DNA of 64,000 nt from Sporolactobacillus kofuensis (GTDB taxonomy: Bacteria > Bacillota > Bacilli > Bacillales > Sporolactobacillaceae): positions 1 to 64,000 of the forward strand of contig NZ_JBHSTQ010000001.1 in assembly GCF_042660205.1 (NCBI RefSeq), given 5' to 3'. How positions within the stretch are numbered: position 1 is the stretch's first letter; every line of letters starts with the position of its first letter. A program made the translations under genes and the position numbers. Positions 16,618-25,377 of this stretch are shown in pieces. The notes beneath the pieces are model-generated. The model was given only the letters and a program-made list of their open reading frames with translations, was not told where the DNA came from and searched no databases.

Positions 16618-17316
16618 TTAATTGATGCAGTCTTGAATGCGTTTCAGTTCTGTTTCGCTTTTAACCTTTTTATGCTGAATTAATTCAGTGTCGCCAGCTT
16701 TGTTCAATGCACGAAGTACATTAATGAGCTTTTGTTCTCTGCTTCTCCATTTTTTTATGAACGTCGGATCTTTTCTTCTCAAAAGAACCGGTCCCATGAG
16801 CAACTCTGTTTCTGTGAGTGTTCCGGTAACCACTTTCTGCTTTGCTTGAATTATCTCGTAAAAATGAGGTTCCTCTTCTATAATCCGTTCATCTGTAATC
16901 GTCCATCCATGATCATTTAGCCACTGTCGAACATTGTATTCGCGTATATTTGGTTGAAGGATCAATACCGTGTCCATCCCTAGCTTAGATTTCCCTCGTT
17001 CTAGAATATCTCGGATCAACTCTCCACCCATTCCAGCGATGACAATAGAATTGGCTTCATCTTTTGTCAGCACATCAAGTCCGTCGCCAAGACGAACATC
17101 AATTACAGTTTGCATACCGGAATCCTGAACATTTTTTAAAGATTGCTGAAAAGGTCCCCTTCTTACTTCACCTGCAATCGCTGTGTCAACGATATGGTCT
17201 TGAATAGCTCGTAACGGGAGATGCGCATGATCTGATCCTATGTCTGCTAAGCATTTTGATTGAGGTATCAATCCTAGAATAGCTTTCAATCTTGGTGATA
17301 AGTGTATTGTATCCAT
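16618..17316 (-). CDS. trmK: tRNA (adenine22-N1)-methyltransferase TrmK
   Basis: A SAM-dependent methyltransferase that makes m1A22 in bacterial tRNAs. The N-terminal SAM-binding motif is LADIGSDHAHLP (~residues 22-33), then AGEVRRGP, VIAGMGGELI and LQPNIREYNVRQWL, all typical of the YqfN family. A coiled C-terminal domain follows. The ATG at 17316 gives 232 residues starting MDTIHLSPRL as in relatives; the frame is open to 17436. It lies between sigA and yqfO as in B. subtilis, although the cccA gene of that species is absent here. Confidence 0.93.
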   Translation of the reverse strand: MDTIHLSPRLKAILGLIPQSKCLADIGSDHAHLPLRAIQDHIVDTAIAGEVRRGPFQQSLKNVQDSGMQTVIDVRLGDGLDVLTKDEANSIVIAGMGGELIRDILERGKSKLGMDTVLILQPNIREYNVRQWLNDHGWTITDERIIEEEPHFYEIIQAKQKVVTGTLTETELLMGPVLLRRKDPTFIKKWRSREQKLINVLRALNKAGDTELIQHKKVKSETELKRIQDCIN

Positions 17317-17437
17317 AATCACAATCCTAACCTGTCGATTCATAATATCCATGTTATCGTACCACAAAGAGGATAAAACCCCAATGTACATGAACATCTC
17401 ATTAGGATTGTTAGCTATGATTGATAACGGTTTCAAA

Positions 17438-17621
17438 TTATATTACAATAGAAGAGGAGTCAGGAGAAACTTCATCTAGAGCTCCTCTTGATTCATCTGA
17501 ATTCCCATCGAGTTGCATCTTAATGACAAACTTATTAAAATGAAAGCGAATCAAAGATGTGGTTATTTCGATACCGCCGTCATTTACGATCTTGATGTTT
17601 TTTTCGTTATAAAAAAAACAT
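17438..17621 (-). pseudogene. Small interrupted ORF between sigA and trmK
   Basis: From 17608 down to the TAA at 17438 a 56-codon frame reads NEKNIKIVNDGGIEITTSLI, then a basic stretch and an acidic tail (SDESRGALDEVSPDSS). It has the character of a real protein but no start codon. An ATG at 17621, six bases after GAGGAG, is out of frame by one because it is followed by eight T; seven T would join them. Either the gene is frameshifted, or it depends on slippage at the T-run, or its 5' end was replaced by the repeat at 17621-17692, which itself supplies the GAGGAG. I do not recognise the family. Confidence 0.35.
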
Positions 17622-17692
17622 AGGAGACTCCTCGAACACGTGCATTCCGTGGGTCTCCATTGACACCTCGTCCTGCAGATGTCTCAAGCTTT
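17621..17692 (-). repeat. Diverged, truncated copy F of the dispersed repeat
   Basis: The minus strand reads TTGAGACATCTGCAGG, ATGGAGACCCACGG, then GAGGAGTCTCC, in the order of copies A and B but lacking the final GCAAGCGAGC block. It ends at the ATG of the interrupted ORF. Confidence 0.4.
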
Positions 17693-17712
17693 CGCTTATA
17701 ATCTTTTATTGC

Positions 17713-17740
17713 TAAAAAAAATTGCCCCCTGTGGGAGCAA
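17713..17740 (-). terminator. Terminator of the dnaG-sigA genes
   Basis: On the minus strand TTGCTCCC, loop ACA, GGGGGCAA, then TTTTTTT. It follows the sigA stop by about 12 bp. Confidence 0.88.
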
Positions 17741-17752
17741 CCGTCTTTTTAA

Positions 17753-18859
17753 TCAGTCAAGAAAGTCTTTCAATTGTTTACTTCTACTTGGATGACGAAG
17801 CTTACGTAGGGCTTTTGCTTCAATCTGTCTAATTCTTTCCCTTGTCACTCCAAACACCTTGCCGACTTCTTCCAGTGTTCGTGTTCTGCCATCATCAAGT
17901 CCAAAACGCAGTCTCAATACATTTTCTTCACGGTCTGTCAGTGTATCGAGCACATCTTCGAGCTGTTCTTTTAATAATTCATAAGCAGCAGCATCTGAAG
18001 GAGCTTTCGCATCCTGATCCTCAATAAAATCACCGAGATGTGAATCGTCTTCTTCACCAATAGGTGTCTCAAGCGAAACAGGCTCCTGCGCGATTTTCAA
18101 TATTTCACGGACTTTATCCGGAGATAATTCCATTTCTTTACCAATCTCTTCAGGTGTTGGTTCGCGTCCGAGATCTTGAAGTTGTTGTCTCTGAACACGT
18201 ATCAATTTATTGATGGTTTCAACCATGTGGACCGGAATACGAATGGTACGTGCTTGGTCTGCAATCGCACGGGTAATTGCCTGCCGGATCCACCATGTGG
18301 CATAAGTGCTGAATTTAAACCCTTTAGTATAATCAAACTTTTCAACGGCCTTCATCAAGCCCATATTACCTTCCTGAATAAGATCAAGAAACAGCATTCC
18401 GCGTCCGACGTAGCGTTTGGCGATGCTGACAACAAGCCGGAGATTTGCTTCAGCTAATCTTCGTTTTGCACTTTCGTCTCCATCATTAATTCGTTTTGCT
18501 AAATTGATTTCTTCATCAGCAGAGAGTAGATCGACACGTCCGATTTCTTTAAGATACATTCTGACCGGATCGTTGATTTTCACTCCCGGAGGAACACTAA
18601 GATCATTCAGATCAAATTCCTCTTCTTTATGCTTATCATCGGAAGCCGGTCCATCCGATTCGTCTGAAACATCTATGCCCTGGTCAGCCAGTGTTTCATA
18701 AAACTCATCCATCTGTTCCGGTTCCTGATCAAATGGAGCAAGACGGGTTGTAATTTCCTGATAGGTGAGAGAACCCCTTTTCTTCCCGAGTTCCAACAAC
18801 TGTTCTTTTTCCTGATCGATTGTCAGTTCTTGATCCGTCTTGCTGACTTTTTCAGCCAT
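17753..18859 (-). CDS. sigA: Primary RNA polymerase sigma factor SigA
   Basis: The vegetative sigma-70 factor, 368 residues. Region 1.1 is short and acidic, then region 1.2 DPVRMYLKEIG, region 2 (NLRLVVSIAKRYVGRGMLF; FSTYATWWIRQAI, which contacts the -10 element), region 3 and region 4 with RERIRQIEAKALRKLRHPSR for the -35 helix-turn-helix. ATG at 18859 follows GGAGGGGG; the frame extends to 18877. It is directly downstream of dnaG (21 bp), the classic macromolecular-synthesis arrangement minus rpsU, which lies at 32566. Confidence 0.97.
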   Translation of the reverse strand: MAEKVSKTDQELTIDQEKEQLLELGKKRGSLTYQEITTRLAPFDQEPEQMDEFYETLADQGIDVSDESDGPASDDKHKEEEFDLNDLSVPPGVKINDPVRMYLKEIGRVDLLSADEEINLAKRINDGDESAKRRLAEANLRLVVSIAKRYVGRGMLFLDLIQEGNMGLMKAVEKFDYTKGFKFSTYATWWIRQAITRAIADQARTIRIPVHMVETINKLIRVQRQQLQDLGREPTPEEIGKEMELSPDKVREILKIAQEPVSLETPIGEEDDSHLGDFIEDQDAKAPSDAAAYELLKEQLEDVLDTLTDREENVLRLRFGLDDGRTRTLEEVGKVFGVTRERIRQIEAKALRKLRHPSRSKQLKDFLD

Positions 18860-18880
18860 TTGACCCCCTCCTTCCAAATC

Positions 18881-20707
18881 CTAATCTGGCTCAACTTGAT
18901 AATGGCCCAACTGTTTTTTTATGTTGATAATCTCGGATAGCAGCCGAGCTGACCGTTGATAATCGCCACTTTGCTCGGCCTTCTTTCTCTCGTCTTCTTT
19001 ATCCGCAATCATCGACGATTTAGAGTGCCTGATGACTTGACGCATGCAATCCTCAATTTCCTGTTCATCCACTTCTTCGCTTAGAGGCATCATCGATAAT
19101 TCTGATACTTTGCGCTGTAACCCAGGATCTTCAAGTTTCTGAATAAAGAGTCCCTCGTCCGGCGGATTTCCTTGTGCGTAGTAAGCATAAAGATATGCGG
19201 CTAAGGCTTGATGGACATCAATGGTGAATGAACCACCTAGAGTGTCCTGGACATGATCGGAAATTTCTCTGCTTCTTATCATCCGTGCGAGCAGTCTTCG
19301 CTCCGCCATTTCATAAGCAGGTGGAATCCGATTTGTCTTGGCAAGCGGCGCAGTTCGCGTTTTTTGCTTTTCCCGTCTCTGTACCCTGGTGTACATTTGA
19401 TACTGTTGTTTTTTCAAGGATTCAAGGGAAATTGAAAATTCCTCCGAAAGCAATCTGAGATAATGATCACGTTCGACAGCACGATCCAGTTTGGTCAGTT
19501 CCCTCAATACATCTTCAATATAGAGTAACCGATCTCCTTCATCACTCAAATTTCTTTTTCTTCGAAGATAAGCCATCTTAAAAGTCATCAGTGTTTGGCT
19601 CGCCCCTATTACATCGCTCTTAAATCGTTCGCCGCCAAACTTGCGAATGTAGTCATCGGGGTCCAATCCTTCCGGCATATTTGCTATTTTTATGATTTTT
19701 CCATTTCCCTGCAACATTTCGGCTGCACGAAAACTAGCTTCGATACCAGCTGTATCCGAATCATAACAAATGATTATGGTATCGGCCATACGGGTCAATG
19801 CTGCAGCCTGAGCCTCAGTGAGCGATGTACCCATGGAAGCCACACTGCAAGTGACGCCTGCTTGATGTGCGCGTATCACATCAACATAACCTTCAAGCAA
19901 TACGGCCTGACTTTTTTTCCGAATCGATTGCCTTGCAAGGTGATAGCCATAAAGGATGTTCCCTTTATGGAAAATCTCTGACTCAGGCGTATTCAAATAC
20001 TTCGGTTTATCATCGCCAAGCGTTCGCCCGCCAAAAGCTACCGTCTGGCCTCTCATATTGAAGATGGGAAAAATAATCCGGTTGCGAAATCGATCAAAAT
20101 ATTTGTTGTCAAATCCACGTTTCGCAATTAATCCGACACGCTCAAGCTGTTCAAGGTTAACGCCCCTTTTTTGAAGCAGGTGGGTTACCGCATCCCAGCT
20201 GTTAATGGCATACCCCATTCTGAATTGCTTGATCATCTCCGCATTGAAACCACGATTCTCAAGGTAATGCATCCCTGGTGAACCATATTTTGCAGTTGTT
20301 AGTAAATAATGATAAAATTTTGTTAACAGTTCCAATCCATCAATCAATTGCTTACGCTTTTGATCATTTGGATTACGCTGAGCACTGTCCTTTGAAAAAG
20401 AAGTACCTAAATCAATTTTTGCACGGTCTGCAAGTGCCTGTGCCGCTTCAGCAAACGACATGCCCTCGATTTCCATCATAAAAGTGAAAAGATTACCACC
20501 AGCACCACAACCAAAACAATGATAAAGCTGTTTATCAGGAGATACTGAAAACGAAGGACTTCGCTCGCTATGAAATGGACATAAGCCTATATAGTTTTTG
20601 CCCTGCTTCTTCAATTGCACATAATTGCCAATGACATCAACAATGTCCAAAGATTTCCTTATTTCTTCAATAACAGTTTCCTGAAGTTGCAAATTGCCAT
20701 GCACCAC
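18881..20707 (-). CDS. dnaG: DNA primase
   Basis: Synthesises RNA primers at the replication fork with DnaB helicase. The N-terminal zinc-ribbon shows CPFHSE (~43-48) and CFGCGAGG (~64-71); the TOPRIM core has LLEGYVDVI (catalytic Glu) and CYDSDTAG (Asp pair); a helicase-binding C-terminal domain completes 608 residues. The start is not certain: tandem GTG codons at 20707 and 20704 lack a good ribosome site, but the reading from there aligns with B. subtilis DnaG within one or two residues. yqxD lies 23 bp upstream and sigA downstream, giving a yqxD-dnaG-sigA unit. Confidence 0.96.
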   Translation of the reverse strand: MVHGNLQLQETVIEEIRKSLDIVDVIGNYVQLKKQGKNYIGLCPFHSERSPSFSVSPDKQLYHCFGCGAGGNLFTFMMEIEGMSFAEAAQALADRAKIDLGTSFSKDSAQRNPNDQKRKQLIDGLELLTKFYHYLLTTAKYGSPGMHYLENRGFNAEMIKQFRMGYAINSWDAVTHLLQKRGVNLEQLERVGLIAKRGFDNKYFDRFRNRIIFPIFNMRGQTVAFGGRTLGDDKPKYLNTPESEIFHKGNILYGYHLARQSIRKKSQAVLLEGYVDVIRAHQAGVTCSVASMGTSLTEAQAAALTRMADTIIICYDSDTAGIEASFRAAEMLQGNGKIIKIANMPEGLDPDDYIRKFGGERFKSDVIGASQTLMTFKMAYLRRKRNLSDEGDRLLYIEDVLRELTKLDRAVERDHYLRLLSEEFSISLESLKKQQYQMYTRVQRREKQKTRTAPLAKTNRIPPAYEMAERRLLARMIRSREISDHVQDTLGGSFTIDVHQALAAYLYAYYAQGNPPDEGLFIQKLEDPGLQRKVSELSMMPLSEEVDEQEIEDCMRQVIRHSKSSMIADKEDERKKAEQSGDYQRSARLLSEIINIKKQLGHYQVEPD

Positions 20708-20730
20708 CAGTATTCTTACTTATTTATATC

Positions 20731-21192
20731 CTAATGATCGAGTCGGCATAACAGTTTTGTTAATGCATCGGAAAAATTTTTCCGATTCATGCTTGTGAAT
20801 GGCTTGGGGCCTTTGATTTTTTCTCCGGAATTAAGCGCATGGTATGCTTGATATCTTCGCTCAAGCAGCTCTTCTATATTGTCTTCATCAATCAAGCGAC
20901 CACGCACAGTGAGTACATAAACCTGTCGTTTGGTTAATAACCCGGCCAATCCAATATCCTGTGTCACAACAATATCTCCGGAAGTTACATGATTAACAAT
21001 ATACAGATCTGCCTCCTCTTTCTTCTGGTCAACAAAAACCCAATTTCCGTCACGTTCCGTGGAAAAACTTGCATAGGATGCAACAAAAACAGGTTCGACT
21101 TGAAAAGCACTCGTGATTGTAAAAATCTCTTTCTTAACCGGACATGCATCAGCGTCGACAAATAGTTTTAACTTTTTCATCATAATAGTCAT
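20731..21192 (-). CDS. yqxD: YaiI/YqxD family protein (DUF188)
   Basis: A 153-residue protein with a PIN-like fold signature: VDADACPVKKEI at the start, VTQDIGLAGLL in the middle (conserved Asp), and KGPKPFTSMNRKNF near the end. Family members are presumed nucleases or RNA-binding proteins, but no function is established. Its place immediately before dnaG is the same as in B. subtilis. Several ATG codons cluster at the start, at 21192, 21183 and 21180, with a weak ribosome site, so the first three residues are uncertain. Confidence 0.9.
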   Translation of the reverse strand: MTIMMKKLKLFVDADACPVKKEIFTITSAFQVEPVFVASYASFSTERDGNWVFVDQKKEEADLYIVNHVTSGDIVVTQDIGLAGLLTKRQVYVLTVRGRLIDEDNIEELLERRYQAYHALNSGEKIKGPKPFTSMNRKNFSDALTKLLCRLDH

Positions 21193-21427
21193 TCTCTATT
21201 TCCTACGTAAAATCCTGCATGTCTATTTATGTTTTTATTTTTGAAATATTGTCATAATATGTCGAATTGTGCAGGACACAGAATATTATTATAAACTAAA
21301 ATAGCTGATTAAAACAGTAAAACCCATTTTCTTTTCTCATTGATGAACAGTTTACCCATATATGCACATATTTGTTCCTTTCGACTTGAAAATACCCTTT
21401 CACCTTTCCGGTTAAACAAGCAGCTAA
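21193..21427. other. Gap between ccpN and yqxD with no gene
   Basis: In B. subtilis the PPDK regulatory gene yqfL fills this place. Here 235 A+T-rich bases hold no ORF with a ribosome site. No clear promoter pair is seen. Confidence 0.5.
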
Positions 21428-22063
21428 TCACGAGTGATTATTTGTTTCATCAAAGAGACTTACAAAGGCTTTAGTAATATTGGTTTTTGTCATTCGTCCA
21501 ATAACCTCAAATCCTGAATCTGTCACGTGTACAACTGGAACGGCATCAATTTCTTTACTTATTAATTGCATCGCAACATCAAATACCGAGTCTTCGTTTT
21601 TACAATAGGCGATATTAGGCATTCTTGACATGATGACACTGACTGGGACTTGAGTCATATCTTGAGATCCGATCGCTGTTCGAAGTAAGTCTTTACGTGA
21701 AAGAACACCTGCCAATACTCCTTGGTTGTCAATTACGAATAAAGAGCCAACATCTTCAACAAACATTTCACAGACCGCTTGATAGGCAGACGCGGATTCT
21801 GCAATCACAGCCGGTGACGACTTAAAGTCTGCTACTTTAAGCTTTCGAATGGAATCAGAAAGAATGGTTTTTGAAGTTTGTCCGGTATAAAAGTATCCGA
21901 CACGAGGCCGTGCTTCAAGAAACCCGGACATTGTAAGGATTGTCAGATCAGGCCTAAGTGTTGCTCTTGTGACGTTCAGTTTTTCTGCAATTTGTTCCCC
22001 CGTAATTGGAGCTTCTTCTCTAACAATCTCGATAATTTTATGCTGTCGTTCGTTGAGATCCAA
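21428..22063 (-). CDS. ccpN: Transcriptional repressor CcpN
   Basis: A helix-turn-helix regulator with two CBS domains, 211 residues. In B. subtilis it represses gluconeogenic genes (gapB, pckA) under glycolytic conditions, sensing nucleotides through the CBS pair. The DNA-binding N-terminus ITGEQIAEKLNVTRATLRPDL (~20-40) and following SGFLEARPRVGYFYTG are near-identical in style to CcpN; the CBS domains start near residues 80 and 145 (VLSRKDLLRTA; IGRMTKTNI). The start is TTG at 22063, six bases after GGGAGGGG. Its usual neighbours glyQ, glyS and yqfL are not here. Confidence 0.93.
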   Translation of the reverse strand: MDLNERQHKIIEIVREEAPITGEQIAEKLNVTRATLRPDLTILTMSGFLEARPRVGYFYTGQTSKTILSDSIRKLKVADFKSSPAVIAESASAYQAVCEMFVEDVGSLFVIDNQGVLAGVLSRKDLLRTAIGSQDMTQVPVSVIMSRMPNIAYCKNEDSVFDVAMQLISKEIDAVPVVHVTDSGFEVIGRMTKTNITKAFVSLFDETNNHS

Positions 22064-22125
22064 TGCAGTCCCCTCCCAGCTATCTTTTAACCTTTAACAC
22101 TTGTCCTGATTTCGAAAACCAGTCA

Positions 22126-22875
22126 TTATTCTGTTCGAAATTTGGACAATTGCTCAAGAAAATGTCTGGATCGCAATTTTATTCCGGCATTTTGTTCATA
22201 ATAAGCATATATGATTGATTCAATCTCGCCAATAGTCTTTGCTTTTAAATTGATCCTTCCTACTCTTTCCATAGGCACGGATTGGATCAATGGCAATAAT
22301 TTCTGAACGACCGGGGAGAGATGAATCGCATACGCGTCCGTATGTATGCAGTTTTGACACAAAAAACCACCATTCATAATCGAAAAAGCATAGTTGTCCC
22401 TCTTTTGACCGCAATGCACGCAATGCGTAAGTTCCGGAGCAACACCCGCTTGCGGCATCATTTTAATCGCAAAAAGTGCAGCCAAAACAGCAGGGTCTTT
22501 CCCTTTGTCCATAAGCAAAAGAATCGCTTGAAGCAAGTGATAGATACTCTCTGATGGCTGCCGTTCTTCGGTCAAGCGATCGGTTAACTCGAGGACAAGT
22601 GCCGCATAGCCCATCTTCTCAATATCTTCACGAACTGTTCGAAAGGCATTTAATGTCTCTGCTTGGTACAATGTACCAAGACCCCTGCCCTTACTAAATA
22701 GGCAGAGGCCGTAAAAAAGAACGTGACTCACTGCGGATAGGGGATTCTTGGGCTTCTTTGCTCCTCTTGCCATTAGCCCTATTTTCCCGAATTCCTTTGT
22801 ATATAACGTCACAATTTTATTTGATTCGCCGTAATCAGTTGTACGGATGATAAAGCCTTCAGTCTTGGCCATCAT
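22126..22875 (-). CDS. recO: DNA repair protein RecO
   Basis: A mediator of recombination that helps RecA displace SSB and anneals strands, acting with RecF and RecR. The N-terminal OB fold reads KTEGFIIRTTDYGESNKIV and GKIGLMARGAKKPKNPLS; a helical region and a C-terminal Cys cluster (CVHCG ~147-151, CQNC ~172-175) typical of zinc-containing RecO follow. The ATG at 22875, eight bases after GGGAAGTGAG, is preferred; a GTG at 22884 overlaps that site. It is downstream of yqzL and era as in B. subtilis. Confidence 0.93.
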   Translation of the reverse strand: MMAKTEGFIIRTTDYGESNKIVTLYTKEFGKIGLMARGAKKPKNPLSAVSHVLFYGLCLFSKGRGLGTLYQAETLNAFRTVREDIEKMGYAALVLELTDRLTEERQPSESIYHLLQAILLLMDKGKDPAVLAALFAIKMMPQAGVAPELTHCVHCGQKRDNYAFSIMNGGFLCQNCIHTDAYAIHLSPVVQKLLPLIQSVPMERVGRINLKAKTIGEIESIIYAYYEQNAGIKLRSRHFLEQLSKFRTE

Positions 22876-22913
22876 CTGTATCACTCACTTCCCAAATTCT
22901 TAACTGTTATTCA

Positions 22914-23060
22914 TTACGCTCCTGTATTTTCCTTCATTTCGGTTAATCGTTGATCATGTTGAATGCTTCTTTCATCCTTCTCCTTCTCTAACTCTTTAAC
23001 TAAAAGGTAAGAACCAATGCTTCCTGTCATACAAAATAATTTCCAACTAAGATCCAACAT
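22914..23060 (-). CDS. yqzL: YqzL-like small protein
   Basis: A 48-residue protein, MLDLSWKLFCMTGSIGSYLL followed by VKELEKEKDERS and a charged tail. The WKLF...TGSI..YLL..KE pattern is the YqzL family signature, and its slot between era and recO is the B. subtilis position. AAGGATGAG lies about 7 bases before the ATG. Function unknown. Confidence 0.85.
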   Translation of the reverse strand: MLDLSWKLFCMTGSIGSYLLVKELEKEKDERSIQHDQRLTEMKENTGA

Positions 23061-23210
23061 GTTTCTCATCCTTCCCATAAATTCTCCTCACTTATAGCGT
23101 TAACGAAAAGCGAGAAAACATGTGAAGAAATGATTGTCAATTCATGACCGCTTCCGATGATTCCGTATCAAAAAAATGAACGTATCATTCGTTATCCTCT
23201 AGATTTCCTG

Positions 23211-24116
23211 TTATTCGTCTTGGATCGTATAACCGAAATTTTTGAGTTCTTCCTCTTTGTCACGCCAATCCTTATCTACCTTAACCCACAATTCCAAAAA
23301 TACCTTTGAACCAATCAGTGCTTCTATTTCCTGTCTCGCCAGTGTGCCGATTTTCTTAAGCATACTGCCGGATTTTCCAATTATAATGCCTTTCTGTGAT
23401 GCTCGCTCAACCATAATTGTTGCTTGTATGTCCGTAAGATGACGCTGTTCATCCACTTTCATCTTGTCAATCACTACAGCAATTGCGTGTGGCACTTCAT
23501 CACGGGTCAGATGTAAGATTTTCTCCCGAATCAATTCCGCTACAATGAACCGTTCAGGGTGATCAGTAATTTGGTCTTCCGGATAATATTTTGGTCCTTC
23601 AGGCAAATACTTACCGATCTGGTCCATCAGAGCAGAAACATTCTGTCCTTGAAGTGCCGAAATTGGAATAATTTCCTTAAAGTCATAAAGTTGGCGGTAA
23701 CGATCAATTAAAGGGAGCAAATCCTCGGGATGTACTTTATCAATTTTATTCACGACAAGGAACACAGGGACTTTTGTCTTTTTTAAGAATTCAATAATGA
23801 ATTGATCCCCTTTGCCGTACCCCTGTTCCGCATCGATGAGAAATAAGACAAGCTCTACTTCATTTAATGTGGCGAGTGCCAGCGAAGTCATCATCTGGCC
23901 AAGCTTATGCTTTGGTTTATGTATACCAGGCGTATCAATAAAGACGACTTGTTCTTTATCTGTCGTATAAATACCATGGATCTTATTACGGGTCGTTTGC
24001 GCTTTATCGCTCATTATTGCGATTTTTTGACCAAGAACATGATTCAATAAAGTTGACTTTCCAACGTTCGGGCGGCCGACAATTGCCGCAAAACCCGATT
24101 TAAATGTTTGACTCAT
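23211..24116 (-). CDS. era: GTPase Era
   Basis: An essential GTPase that binds the 3' end of 16S rRNA during 30S maturation. G1 GRPNVGKSTLL (~14-24), G2 region ending TTRNKIHGI, G3 DTPGIHKPKHKLG, G4 NKIDKV, G5 ISALQG, then a C-terminal KH domain with the GIIIGKSGSMLKKIG motif. The 301-residue length is normal. The start overlaps the cdd stop by 4 bp, implying translational coupling; ybeY, encoding another 16S rRNA maturation factor, is three genes upstream. Confidence 0.97.
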   Translation of the reverse strand: MSQTFKSGFAAIVGRPNVGKSTLLNHVLGQKIAIMSDKAQTTRNKIHGIYTTDKEQVVFIDTPGIHKPKHKLGQMMTSLALATLNEVELVLFLIDAEQGYGKGDQFIIEFLKKTKVPVFLVVNKIDKVHPEDLLPLIDRYRQLYDFKEIIPISALQGQNVSALMDQIGKYLPEGPKYYPEDQITDHPERFIVAELIREKILHLTRDEVPHAIAVVIDKMKVDEQRHLTDIQATIMVERASQKGIIIGKSGSMLKKIGTLARQEIEALIGSKVFLELWVKVDKDWRDKEEELKNFGYTIQDE

Positions 24117-24508
24117 GGCATATCCTCCGATTCAAATGCACCTGGAAGTAGTTCAGCGACCGTTGTTGTCTTGGTGATTCCTTCTGTGTTTGTCAAGATT
24201 ACGCGCATATCCCCAGGACATAATTCACTCATCACTTGTCTACATGCGCCACAAGGCGGTACAGGCCTCTTACTTGGGGCGATGATTGCAAGAGCTTCAT
24301 AATCTTGTGCACCTTCCGAAAATGCTTTAAAAAGTGCTGTTCTTTCTGCACAGTTGCAAACAGAATAAGCTGCATTTTCAATATTGCATCCTGTATAGAC
24401 CTGGCCTGACTTAGTCAGAAGTGCTGCGCCTACATGAAAATGTGAATAGGGCACATACGCTTTGTCCATCGCTAATCGTGCTTTTTCAATTAATTGTTTA
24501 TCTTCCAT
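24113..24508 (-). CDS. cdd: Cytidine deaminase
   Basis: A homotetrameric zinc hydrolase that converts cytidine and deoxycytidine to uridine forms in pyrimidine salvage, 131 residues. Active-site motifs are CNIENAAY, CAERTA (Cys zinc ligand and catalytic Glu) and PCGACRQ (two Cys ligands). The ATG at 24508 follows GGGGGAAC and begins MEDKQLIEKA as in relatives; the frame extends to 24592 without support. Located between dgkA and era as in B. subtilis. Confidence 0.95.
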   Translation of the reverse strand: MEDKQLIEKARLAMDKAYVPYSHFHVGAALLTKSGQVYTGCNIENAAYSVCNCAERTALFKAFSEGAQDYEALAIIAPSKRPVPPCGACRQVMSELCPGDMRVILTNTEGITKTTTVAELLPGAFESEDMP

Positions 24509-24519
24509 AGTTGTTCCCC

Positions 24520-24897
24520 CTATGATTGTCCAATCAACGTACCCACTACAATAAATAGATAAATCACTGCTGAAATAACTGAAAACCACCAAACTGCTGC
24601 TGCTGCGGTATCCTTCGCTGCTTTGGCCATTGGGTGCTGTTCTTGTGTCACCAAGTCAACAACACGCTCGATCGCAGTATTCATTAACTCTAGACTGATT
24701 ACGCCTCCAATCAGTACAAAGACAATCAATAATTCAACAAAATGAATATGAATGATCAATGAAAAAACGATGACAAAGATTGCCGCAACAATCTGTATGT
24801 GAAGGTTACGTTCTTGAATGAAAGCATTAACAAAACCTGAAATGGCATCTTTAAAACTTTCAATCAGTTGTTTATGTCGTCTTGGGTGATGAACCAT
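24520..24897 (-). CDS. dgkA: Undecaprenol kinase / diacylglycerol kinase family protein
   Basis: A 125-residue integral membrane enzyme that in Gram-positive bacteria phosphorylates undecaprenol, recycling the lipid carrier for cell-wall synthesis. Three membrane helices (IQIVAAIFVIVFSLII, ELLIVFVLIGGVI, WWFSVISAVIYLFIVVG) frame the catalytic segment LELMNTAIERVVDL and AKAAKDTAAAAV. The basic N-terminus has FKDAISGFVNAF-ERN typical of the family. It begins 3 bp after ybeY ends. Confidence 0.93.
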   Translation of the reverse strand: MVHHPRRHKQLIESFKDAISGFVNAFIQERNLHIQIVAAIFVIVFSLIIHIHFVELLIVFVLIGGVISLELMNTAIERVVDLVTQEQHPMAKAAKDTAAAAVWWFSVISAVIYLFIVVGTLIGQS

Positions 24898-24900
24898 TTT

Positions 24901-25377
24901 TTATTCCCTGCTTAACCCGAATGAAGAGAGTATCTTCTCTTGAAGACCAAACATTTCCTTTTCCTGTTCCTTCGTCTGATGATCATAACCAAGAAGATGC
25001 AATAACCCGTGGACAACAAGGAAGCCCAGTTCTCTTTCGAATGAATGGTTGTATTCGGCTGCCTGTTCATGTGTCCGTTCAATAGAAATAATAATATCAC
25101 CAAGCACGCGTGGCTCGCCTTCTTCCGGAAGAATCGGTACTTCATCCTCTTCCATTTCTTCCAACGCAAAAGAAATAACATCGGTTGGCCGGTCAATACC
25201 ACGATAATCGCGATTAATTACTTGAATTTTTGCATTATCAACAAAGGTTAACGAACATTCAATTTCTCCTTCTAAATTCAGCTGATCTGCAGCATAATCA
25301 ATCAACCGAATGACGTTATCTTGAATTGCTTCATTAATTTCCCCTGTTTCATCATGCATATCAATGGTCATTGTCAT
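24901..25377 (-). CDS. ybeY: Endoribonuclease YbeY (16S rRNA maturation)
   Basis: A zinc-dependent single-strand endoribonuclease for 16S rRNA 3'-end maturation and ribosome quality control, 158 residues. The metal site is the C-terminal HGLLHLLGYDH (~118-128), and DRPTDVISFAL (~64) is the other conserved block. The start ATG at 25377 overlaps the end of pgpH by 4 bp and follows AAGGTGA. Confidence 0.95.
   Translation of the reverse strand: MTMTIDMHDETGEINEAIQDNVIRLIDYAADQLNLEGEIECSLTFVDNAKIQVINRDYRGIDRPTDVISFALEEMEEDEVPILPEEGEPRVLGDIIISIERTHEQAAEYNHSFERELGFLVVHGLLHLLGYDHQTKEQEKEMFGLQEKILSSFGLSRE

Noticed and set aside
21260..21266. Spo0A-box TGTCGAA upstream of yqxD-dnaG-sigA
   Set aside because: A 7-base match is expected about eight times by chance in both strands of 64 kb; no second box or promoter supports it.
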